Below are positions 57,771 through 64,000 of a DNA stretch of 64,000 nt, in pieces. Below the pieces are notes generated by a model. That model searched no databases, was not told the origin of the DNA, and saw only the letters and a list, made by a program, of their open reading frames with translations. The position numbers were made by a program, and so were the translations under genes. Position 1 is the first letter of the stretch. The number at the start of each line of letters is the position of its first letter. The DNA comes from CAYLXN01 sp964388235 (GTDB lineage Bacteria; Patescibacteriota; Saccharimonadia; Saccharimonadales; Saccharimonadaceae). Where the stretch lies: positions 1 to 64,000 of the forward strand of contig CAYLXN010000002.1 in NCBI GenBank assembly GCA_964388235.1, written 5' to 3'.

Positions 57771-59269
57771 TTGATTAGACTCCTTCCTGTCATTGCTTTT
57801 GGTTGTTTAATCGACAATAATTGCAGAATGGTGGGGGCGATGTCGATCAGGCTGCCGTCATTTCTGAGACTGACATCTGGCTGGTTGATAATGAACGGCA
57901 CTGGCGCGGTTGAATGGGCAGTTAAAACATCACCACTTGCTGATTGCATGGCTTCGGCATTGCCGTGATCAGCGGTGATAATTAAAGTATCATTAGCTTC
58001 ATCGGCGGCTTTAATAATTCGCCCAAGTTGTTGGTCGACTACTTCAAGAGCAGTGATGGTGGCGGCTAAATTACCAGTGTGACCGACCATGTCAGGGTTG
58101 GCAAAATTAGCGACAATGACTTGACTAGTATGCTGCTTGATATCCTCTAAAATAGCGTCGGTGATGGCGTGAGCGCTCATTTCTGGCCGTAAGTCATAAG
58201 TGGCGACTTTGGGTGATTCGATCAAAGTCCGTTTTTCGTCGGGAAATGGTTGGTGTTGGCCGCCGTTTAGGAAATAAGTCACATGGGCGTACTTTTCAGT
58301 TTCGGCGATTCGATGTTGGCGGATCTGATTGGTCGATAAAATTTCGCCTAAAGTTTGCTTGACTGTTTGTTTCGGGAAAATCACGCTGGCTTTTAGATTA
58401 GGCTGGTAATTGGTCATAGTGAGTAGATCAATGGCTAAAGTCGGTCGCTCGAAATGGTCAAAATCAGCTTCGGTCAAGCTTTGACATAGTTGAATCATCC
58501 GATCTGGGCGAAAATTAAAACACAGCACGCTATCGCCAGTTTGGATTTTGCCTTCGGGGTGAATAACGCAAGGTTTGATAAATTCATCAGTGACGCCGTC
58601 TCGATAGGCGCATTCAATTGCTCTTTCGGCGGTCTTGAACGACTCGCCTTTGGCTTCAACCATGGCTTGATAGGCTAATCCGGTTCGCTCCCAGCGCTGG
58701 TCGCGATCCATGGCATAGTAGCGACCGCTGACAGTTGCGATTTTACCAATTTGGTGTTGCAGTAGGAATAAATCCAATTCTTGAATGAAGTCTAAGCCTG
58801 ATTTTGGGTCGGTGTCACGGCCATCGGTGATAGCATGGATGAATATCTCAGTTATGCCTGCGTCTTGGGCGGCGGTGATCAGGCTGGTTAGGTGGTTTAA
58901 GTCAGAATGAACTCCTCCGTCTGAAACTAACCCGACCAGATGGAGGCGGTGGCCGCTTGCAGCTAAACGTAGTAAAGCTTGCGCTAAAGCTGGTTGATCG
59001 GCTAATTTGTGGCCATCAATGACGTCATTAATTTCGGCTAGAGATTGTTTGACAGTCCGGCCAGCGCCAATACTCAAATGTCCAACCTCAGAATTGCCCA
59101 TTTGACCGTTTGGCAGTCCGACGACTTCACCAGAGGCCGTAAGCTGGGTGTGTGGGAAATTATTCCATAGATTTTCGAAGTGAGGCAAATTAGCTTGACT
59201 AATAGCGTTGCCGCTACTTGGTTCGGCGATCCCGAAGCCATCTAAGATCAATAACAGTAAACTTTTCAT
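57767..59269 (-). CDS. gpmI: 2,3-bisphosphoglycerate-independent phosphoglycerate mutase
   Basis: The 500-residue protein is full length for iPGM: LLILDGFGIAEPSSGNAI with the first metal Asp (~9), MGNSEVGHLSIGAGR with the phosphoserine (~60), ITDGRDTDPKSG, SGRYYAMDRD, FNFRPDR, FANPDMVGHTG and ITADHGNAEAM with the last metal ligands. It interconverts 3- and 2-phosphoglycerate in lower glycolysis and is the only clear central-carbon enzyme here. Confidence 0.97.
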   Translation of the reverse strand: MKSLLLLILDGFGIAEPSSGNAISQANLPHFENLWNNFPHTQLTASGEVVGLPNGQMGNSEVGHLSIGAGRTVKQSLAEINDVIDGHKLADQPALAQALLRLAASGHRLHLVGLVSDGGVHSDLNHLTSLITAAQDAGITEIFIHAITDGRDTDPKSGLDFIQELDLFLLQHQIGKIATVSGRYYAMDRDQRWERTGLAYQAMVEAKGESFKTAERAIECAYRDGVTDEFIKPCVIHPEGKIQTGDSVLCFNFRPDRMIQLCQSLTEADFDHFERPTLAIDLLTMTNYQPNLKASVIFPKQTVKQTLGEILSTNQIRQHRIAETEKYAHVTYFLNGGQHQPFPDEKRTLIESPKVATYDLRPEMSAHAITDAILEDIKQHTSQVIVANFANPDMVGHTGNLAATITALEVVDQQLGRIIKAADEANDTLIITADHGNAEAMQSASGDVLTAHSTAPVPFIINQPDVSLRNDGSLIDIAPTILQLLSIKQPKAMTGRSLIK

Positions 59270-59400
59270 TAGCTTTATTATAGCAAACCAGAGATAAAAG
59301 CAGAAGACTAATTAATAACTAAGAATTTACTTGATTTTTAGTGAAATAAATTATATAATAGTAAGTATAAAATAACAAAAATATTAAGGAGGGATTAACT

Positions 59401-59949
59401 ATGTTATTTGTGCTCGTTAAGTTACTATTATTCGCTTTATCACCATTTTTTTGGTACGTTTCTCGACGCAATATCGTGATGAAAAATGCGAAGACAAAGA
59501 TCGGTGCGATTGTTTTTATCTGTCTAGCAGTCATATGTTCGACTGCGGTACTGGGTTTTATAGGGGTTATCCTCTCTTTTGTCGTGGGGGATATTCTCAT
59601 CGGGATAGCTCACTACGGCAAGAACAGTAATCAGCTGGCGATTGAACTTAGAGAAGTGGACCAGTTTTTCACTGCTAGGGGGATGGATCCCTACATTGAA
59701 AAAGGTACGAGAGTCTTGCCTAGGAGTTTGATTTTCTCAATTCTCAGGAGAAAGTCAAAGCTGACAAAGAAGAAAAAGATTAGCTCTTTTGACAAAGAGG
59801 TAGAAAAAAGAAAGAGTTATTCGCCCGAACAAGAAATGCCATCGGAGGAGGCAGACGATTACGGCTACCAAGAGTCAGAAGACGACAAGCGTCGAGAAAG
59901 ATTTACTGATGATTTCTGGAATGTTGATCCTGACGATCCTGATGATTGA
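59401..59949 (+). CDS. Orphan two-helix membrane protein
   Basis: The 182-residue protein has two hydrophobic segments (~1-21 and ~38-68), then a hydrophilic cytosolic-type tail with a basic block (RRKSKLTKKKKISSFDK) and an extremely acidic end (DPDDPDD). No family is recognised. AAGGAGGG precedes the ATG and TATAAT lies about 50 nt upstream. It is the only plus-strand gene in the right-hand part, so it again opposes its neighbours, and it shares a terminator with der. Confidence 0.65.
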   Translation: MLFVLVKLLLFALSPFFWYVSRRNIVMKNAKTKIGAIVFICLAVICSTAVLGFIGVILSFVVGDILIGIAHYGKNSNQLAIELREVDQFFTARGMDPYIEKGTRVLPRSLIFSILRRKSKLTKKKKISSFDKEVEKRKSYSPEQEMPSEEADDYGYQESEDDKRRERFTDDFWNVDPDDPDD

Positions 59950-59966
59950 TAGTAAATTAGTTCTTT

Positions 59967-59992
59967 AAAACCTCACAGCCAGTGAGGTTTTT
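59967..59992. terminator. Bidirectional terminator between the orphan and der
   Basis: AAAACCTCAC and GTGAGGTTTT form a 10-bp stem around 5 nt with T residues on both strands. Confidence 0.85.
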
Positions 59993-61320
59993 TATTTTGG
60001 TTTTGAACTGCTGTTGATGAAGGAAAATTTGATCGGTGTGCCTGTGTAGTCGATTTCTTCGCGTAGAGTCCGGTCTAGGTAGCGTTTCCAGCTCCAATGT
60101 AGTAAGCCCAAGTCTGAGCCGTAAACCACAAACCATGGCGGATTGGTGTCGGTTTGGACCATGTAGCGAAGCTTTGGATTGGAGTTTTTCAAGCCAGCTG
60201 GTGGGTGGTGTTGTTTGGCTTTTGATAAAATCTGATTAAGTTTGGCGGTTGGGGTTTTTTGTTGACGGCGATTGACGATTTCTGAGGCTAATTCGAAAAT
60301 TTTGCTGACGTTTTTACCAGTTAAACTAGAGGTGAAAATCAATGGTGCGTAAGGCGTGAATTTCAGGTGATCAGCGGTGCGATTGATCATATTGTCTTTG
60401 TCGGTCTCGGTGGGAATTAAATCGCTTTTTGAGATGACGACAATCAGCCCTCGCCCAGCTTCGTCAATCATACCAGCTAATTTTTGGTCAAGCTGGGTTT
60501 GGTATTCTGTGCCATCGATGACTAGCAGGCAAATGTCGGCCTCTTCGATCGCTTGCAAAGTCCTTAAGACTGAAAATTTCTCAATTCCTTGTTCTTGCCT
60601 GCCAGGGCGCCGAATGCCAGCGGTATCGATCAGTTCGACCGTCTGGCCATGATAGCGAACTTTTATTCGGTTTAAGTCACGAGTCGTACCAGCGACGTTG
60701 GCGACCACCGCCTGTTGTTTGCCGGCTAAATTGTTAAACAAAAAACTCTTGCCGACATTTGGCCGGCCGATGAGAGCTATTTTGATATCGCTATCTGATA
60801 TAACTTCAGAATTCTCTGGAGAATCAGGCAAAAGGTGCGTAAATAGTGATTTCAATTGGTCGATGCCAGCGTTGTGATTGGCAGAGATTTTTAAGGTATT
60901 TTTTACGCCTAGGCTGTAAAATTCGGATTCATCAAGGCTGGTTTTTAAATCGGCTTTGTTGAGCGCCAAAATAACTGGTTTTGAAGATTTTTGAGCTTTA
61001 CGAATCATGTTGACCTCTGCTTGTCCAGGGTAAAGTGTTGAGTCAAGTAAAATTAAAATTAAGTCGGCCAATTCGGTGGCTTCGGTGATTTGATCTTGAA
61101 TCGTGGCTTCAAAATCGTCTTCTGGGTCTTTAAGTCCAGCCGTATCGACTAGCCAGAAGTTGCGTTGGTCGATCGATAATTGAGCCAGAACGTTATCCCT
61201 TGTAGTGCCAGCTTCTTTGGCGACGATCGCCTGTCGCTTGCCGATTAATCGATTGAAAAGCGAACTTTTACCAGCATTAGCAGGCCCAATAATGGCAATA
61301 GTTGGTAACTTTTTGTTCAT
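59992..61320 (-). CDS. der: Ribosome biogenesis GTPase Der
   Basis: The 442 residues contain two tandem G domains and a C-terminal KH-like domain. G1 of the first is GPANAGKSS (~11-19; the usual form is GRPNVGKS), with DTAG and NKAD; the second is GRPNVGKSF (~184-192), with DTAG and SKSD. Tandem GTPases with this KH end are unique to Der (EngA), which helps mature the 50S subunit. It starts 35 nt after the pseudouridine synthase gene. Confidence 0.96.
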   Translation of the reverse strand: MNKKLPTIAIIGPANAGKSSLFNRLIGKRQAIVAKEAGTTRDNVLAQLSIDQRNFWLVDTAGLKDPEDDFEATIQDQITEATELADLILILLDSTLYPGQAEVNMIRKAQKSSKPVILALNKADLKTSLDESEFYSLGVKNTLKISANHNAGIDQLKSLFTHLLPDSPENSEVISDSDIKIALIGRPNVGKSFLFNNLAGKQQAVVANVAGTTRDLNRIKVRYHGQTVELIDTAGIRRPGRQEQGIEKFSVLRTLQAIEEADICLLVIDGTEYQTQLDQKLAGMIDEAGRGLIVVISKSDLIPTETDKDNMINRTADHLKFTPYAPLIFTSSLTGKNVSKIFELASEIVNRRQQKTPTAKLNQILSKAKQHHPPAGLKNSNPKLRYMVQTDTNPPWFVVYGSDLGLLHWSWKRYLDRTLREEIDYTGTPIKFSFINSSSKPK

Positions 61321-61355
61321 TATCTATAATTATATCATTAAATCGCTCTGAGCGG

Positions 61356-62060
61356 TTATTTGAAGCTAGTAACCTGCCAGGCGCCTGAGGCTAGCTCCCC
61401 CAGTTGATAGTTACCAAGGGCAATGCGATGTAGCTGTATGACTTCGTAGTCTAAACTGGCAAAAGTTCGCCTTATCTGGCGATTTCTACCTTCATGCATC
61501 TCGACCTGCCACCACCGAGCAGATTGGTTTTTCAGGTGGCTGAGTGTCAATTGACTTTTACCATCAGCTAAATCTACCCCAAAATCGCTGATCATTTGCT
61601 GGTGTAGACTTTCTAGGAGCTTATCTAACTTAACCAGATAAGTTTTGTTTTTGTGAAATTTAGGGTGGGTCATTTTATAAATAAAATCGCCGTCGTTGGT
61701 CAATAGGAGTAGCCCAGAGCTGTTTTTATCTAGTCGGCCAACTGGCTTGAGTTGGTGAAAATCTTTGGGTAAAAGCTGGTAGATCGTCCTGTCGCCAGCT
61801 TGTGATCGGCGTGAGCAAGTGTAGCCAACTGGTTTATTGAGAGCGATGATTTGTTTGGCGGGTTGAGTGGTGATGATTTTACCTCCAACTGATATTTGGT
61901 CTTGGGCGGAGATTTTTTGTCCTAGTCTAGCCAAGCTGTTATTGACTTTTACTTTTTTGTTGTCGATCAGTAAGTCGGCTTGGCGGCGTGAAATGCCAAG
62001 ACTGCTAGCTAAAAATTTATTCAATCTTTGCTGTTCAATAAATGTCGATTTATCGGTCAT
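61356..62060 (-). CDS. Pseudouridine synthase RluB/RsuA family
   Basis: The 234-residue protein has an N-terminal S4 domain (QRLNKFLASSLGISRRQADLLIDNKKVKVN) and the RsuA-type catalytic domain: ALNKPVGYTCSRR, the catalytic Asp in PVGRLDKNSSGLLLLTNDG (~108) and HEGRNRQIRRTF. It isomerises a uridine in 16S or 23S rRNA; RluB (23S U2605) is more likely by general similarity but not certain. It lies 9 nt after the response regulator gene. Confidence 0.9.
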   Translation of the reverse strand: MTDKSTFIEQQRLNKFLASSLGISRRQADLLIDNKKVKVNNSLARLGQKISAQDQISVGGKIITTQPAKQIIALNKPVGYTCSRRSQAGDRTIYQLLPKDFHQLKPVGRLDKNSSGLLLLTNDGDFIYKMTHPKFHKNKTYLVKLDKLLESLHQQMISDFGVDLADGKSQLTLSHLKNQSARWWQVEMHEGRNRQIRRTFASLDYEVIQLHRIALGNYQLGELASGAWQVTSFK

Positions 62061-62069
62061 CGAGATTGT

Positions 62070-62975
62070 CTAATTTTCAGACAAATTGGTGTCAGTATCG
62101 CTAGGAGTTCTTTCTGGTGGAGTGATATTTATGCCAGTTCTCTGGCTTGGATAATGAACTTCATCTCGATCATAACTAGGTAGTGAGCGCTCAGATAGAT
62201 TGCGGTCGACGATTTCTGGCTCAGGGGCTGGCGTAGACTCAGCTTCCGAAGTTGTTGTATTTTCTTCAACAATATCTGCTGGTACAGTAATTTCGGGTAA
62301 AGGGTCGATTTGAGGAGTGGTTTCTGCTGGTTGATTGACTGGAGCCTGTTCTTCGACTGAGCTCTCTTCAGGAACGCTGGTAGTGTTTGGTTGGTCCTGG
62401 TCTGGTGTAATTACTGGCTGGTCAGTGTTGTCGTCTAATGTTTCGACTTTTGGCTGAGCAGTGGTTTCGTCGGTTGGAGTTTCTTCTTGAGCTACTGATG
62501 CTTCTTGGTCGCCTGAAGTTTGATCAGTGTCTGAGGTCGCACGATTGGACCAAGCGTCACTAACTTCGGGACCGCTAAATAAATTGTTTTCTTCAACTGA
62601 AGGTAATTTATTCTCCAGAACTTCTTTAACCGAACGAACTACGTCCTCAATGCCAACTTGAGACTTAACTAAATACAAGTTTGCCCCCAAGGACTCCCCT
62701 TTGGCTCGTTGCTCATCACTGGACAAAGCCGTCATGATGATGACTTTGATGTTTTGAGTCTCTGGTGTATTTCTGAGGATATCCAACATGTCGAAGCCAG
62801 ATACTCGGGGCATCATCACGTCGCTTAATATTAAATCAGGTTGTTCTTTTTTGGCCATGACAATTGCCTCTTCGCCATCGCTGGCCGATACAATATCATA
62901 ACCTTCTGCTAATAGCCTAACTCCGTATATTTCACGTAAGGCTTTGTCGTCTTCTACTAATAAAATCTTTGCCAT
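62070..62975 (-). CDS. Response regulator with long disordered tail
   Basis: The first ~120 of 301 residues form a receiver: VEDDKAL, phospho-acceptor Asp in LILSDVMMPRVSG (~52), Thr in IIMTALSS, Lys in YLVKSQ. The rest is a ~180-residue Pro/Glu/Thr/Asp-rich low-complexity tail without a DNA-binding or enzymatic domain; it ends with RTGINITPPERTPSDTD. Output must come from protein interaction or through the tail. It lies 37 nt after the histidine kinase gene. Confidence 0.85.
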   Translation of the reverse strand: MAKILLVEDDKALREIYGVRLLAEGYDIVSASDGEEAIVMAKKEQPDLILSDVMMPRVSGFDMLDILRNTPETQNIKVIIMTALSSDEQRAKGESLGANLYLVKSQVGIEDVVRSVKEVLENKLPSVEENNLFSGPEVSDAWSNRATSDTDQTSGDQEASVAQEETPTDETTAQPKVETLDDNTDQPVITPDQDQPNTTSVPEESSVEEQAPVNQPAETTPQIDPLPEITVPADIVEENTTTSEAESTPAPEPEIVDRNLSERSLPSYDRDEVHYPSQRTGINITPPERTPSDTDTNLSEN

Positions 62976-63012
62976 AACTTCCTTCTATTATATAACTAGT
63001 TTTATAAAAATG

Positions 63013-64000
63013 CTAGTGCTTTGAGTTGGTATTGTCGCTGTGCTTTTTCTTTAAAATATTGTGAGGTAACAGTTCTAGGTACGACTCTTTGTATTTCTCG
63101 ATCAGGTCAATTGTCAGTTGGTCGGTCTTCTCGTCAATGGCAGGAGTGTGATGTTTAACTTTTTCAACCACTGATTCACTGGAGGTAGTGGTTTCTTGAG
63201 TCTGCTGGCTGTCGGTGGCTGCTTTTTGCTGACTTAATTCTCGCTTAATCTTTTCGTCTTGCTCAATCTTATCGCGGAATTTATTTGCAAACCGACTATT
63301 TTTTGATAAGACTTTTTTGATGTCGTCTAGGGTGACTTCTTTTTGGGTCCAAGCTGAAGCGATAGTCTCGACGTCAACTATCTTGTCGGTCAGCGGATCT
63401 TTGATGTGGGTGGCTTTGCTGGCAGCCAAAATTTCTAGTAACTGGTCGTCGTCTAGCGGTTTTTTCTGTTTGAGGCCGGCTTCTTGATTGCTAGCGTCGT
63501 TTTTGTCTGGGACTAAAAGTGCTGAATAAGTTTTTGCTGGTTTGTCTTTGCTGCTAGGTTTGGCGGTTAGGTCAGTTGGTTTAGGGGTTGCAACTGGTGG
63601 TGGCGTTGAGGTTGGAGCGGCGAGACTTTGATCGGTATCGGTTGAAGCTAGCAAAAATTCTAAATCCTTATCGGGAGCTGACTCCAGGTCGAGGGTTTCT
63701 TTTTGTGGTTCGATGACTTTTTCCTTGGCTGATCGCTCAGAAATAGTTTGGTAATTGGAAGTTTTTTGCGGCTCAACAGTGTCTTTTTTGGGTGGTGCGT
63801 AACTAGACATGGTTGTTGATTGGCTGACTAGAGGCGATGAAGATGGCGTTCGTTGCCTGATTAAATCACCGCCGCGGACGGTTTGCGCCTCTAGGCGAAG
63901 CATTTGAGTGGCTTTTTCGGTGGATAATCTTGGAAGCGAAGCGAAGAAACTACTGCCCTTACCGAAGGTACTTTTAGCCCAGACGCGGCCATGGAAATTT
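63013..64000 (-). CDS. Histidine kinase, C-terminal part with disordered extension (5' partial)
   Basis: The frame stays open to the right edge of the window, so the gene begins beyond it; the ATG at 63903 is internal. The first visible residues, GRVWAKSTFGKGSSFFASLP, are the C-terminal end of a HATPase domain (G-x-W-x-x-S-x-x-GKGSxFxxxLP). About 300 residues of low-complexity sequence follow, interrupted by one ordered-looking block (LDDDQLLEILAASKATHI ... VTLDDIKKVLSKNSRFANKFRDKI). It is the kinase for the regulator at 62070. The matching long tails on kinase and regulator are unusual. Confidence 0.8.
   Translation of the reverse strand, partial: NFHGRVWAKSTFGKGSSFFASLPRLSTEKATQMLRLEAQTVRGGDLIRQRTPSSSPLVSQSTTMSSYAPPKKDTVEPQKTSNYQTISERSAKEKVIEPQKETLDLESAPDKDLEFLLASTDTDQSLAAPTSTPPPVATPKPTDLTAKPSSKDKPAKTYSALLVPDKNDASNQEAGLKQKKPLDDDQLLEILAASKATHIKDPLTDKIVDVETIASAWTQKEVTLDDIKKVLSKNSRFANKFRDKIEQDEKIKRELSQQKAATDSQQTQETTTSSESVVEKVKHHTPAIDEKTDQLTIDLIEKYKESYLELLPHNILKKKHSDNTNSKH

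Noticed and set aside
1..64000. Alternative genetic code (UGA = Gly)
   Set aside because: murD, rnhA and several coupled genes end in TGA in sensible places, conserved proteins have normal lengths, and RF2 is present.
1..64000. CRISPR arrays, insertion sequences, prophage, tRNA or rRNA genes
   Set aside because: No regularly spaced repeats, transposase or integrase frames, or cloverleaf/rRNA motifs were found by reading both strands.

Overview
The window looks like a chromosomal scaffold piece from a Patescibacteria/CPR genome, most likely a Candidatus Saccharibacteria (TM7) relative; that placement is my inference from gene content, not a search. Supporting signs are: compact bacterial genes under the standard code (UGA works as a stop and an RF2 gene is present); a Gram-positive style envelope (sortase-type surface protein, PATGF-type anchor, full late peptidoglycan and division cluster); a VirD4-like ATPase; a sigma region 4/HARE-HTH fusion; many small orphan membrane proteins; and very few metabolic genes. 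A run of 100 N shows it is an assembled draft.

Layout. 1-7.5 kb: end of a sortase-anchored RCC1/IPT/LRR surface protein, a DUF2207 gene cut by an in-frame stop, a bactofilin-like membrane protein and a MacB-like ABC pair. 7.5-9.7 kb: serS, a HIT protein and hpf. 10.9-21.5 kb: secA, an M16 peptidase, murD, prfB, ftsE-ftsX, a CHAP peptidoglycan hydrolase and an S41 PDZ protease; this is a secretion and division-hydrolase block. 22.3-25.6 kb: a tight four-gene operon of RNase HI, a CYTH-like protein, a KwaB-like (DUF4868) protein and a Pif1-type helicase, which is the best candidate for an undescribed nucleic-acid or defence module. 26.4-32.3 kb: an RNA methyltransferase, xseA-xseB, a membrane methyltransferase, a soluble histidine kinase with a single-domain receiver, and recO. 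32.3-33.4 kb: no convincing protein genes, but a probable ~690-nt structured RNA on the minus strand and a second folded element. 33.4-39.8 kb: rpmA, an orphan gene broken by a false assembly gap, glyS, orphan membrane genes, a PRTase and an SpoU methyltransferase. 39.9-48.5 kb: the dcw cluster (MraZ operator, mraZ, rsmH, a 21-aa ORF, ftsL-like, ftsI, mraY, ftsW, murG, ftsQ).

48.5-49.4 kb is a gene-free junction where the mostly plus-strand left part meets the mostly minus-strand right part. It holds a 28-bp 11-6-11 site resembling dif, bracketed by three pairs of short direct repeats in mirror order, so it may be the replication terminus. From there to the right end, minus-strand genes run: VirD4-like ATPase, sigma4-HARE protein, topA, dprA, pth, gpmI, der, rluB-like, and a response regulator with its histidine kinase (5' end outside the window). 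A ~240-nt RNA with a textbook promoter and terminator lies between dprA and pth.

Two themes recur. First, about nine genes have a TATAAT-type -10 box ending 6-10 nt before the start codon and no Shine-Dalgarno site, indicating leaderless transcripts. Second, a set of unrecognised orphan genes with very strong GGAGG sites all point against the prevailing gene direction, on both sides of the 49-kb junction, and most share a bidirectional terminator with a housekeeping gene. No tRNA, rRNA, CRISPR array, insertion sequence or prophage was found.
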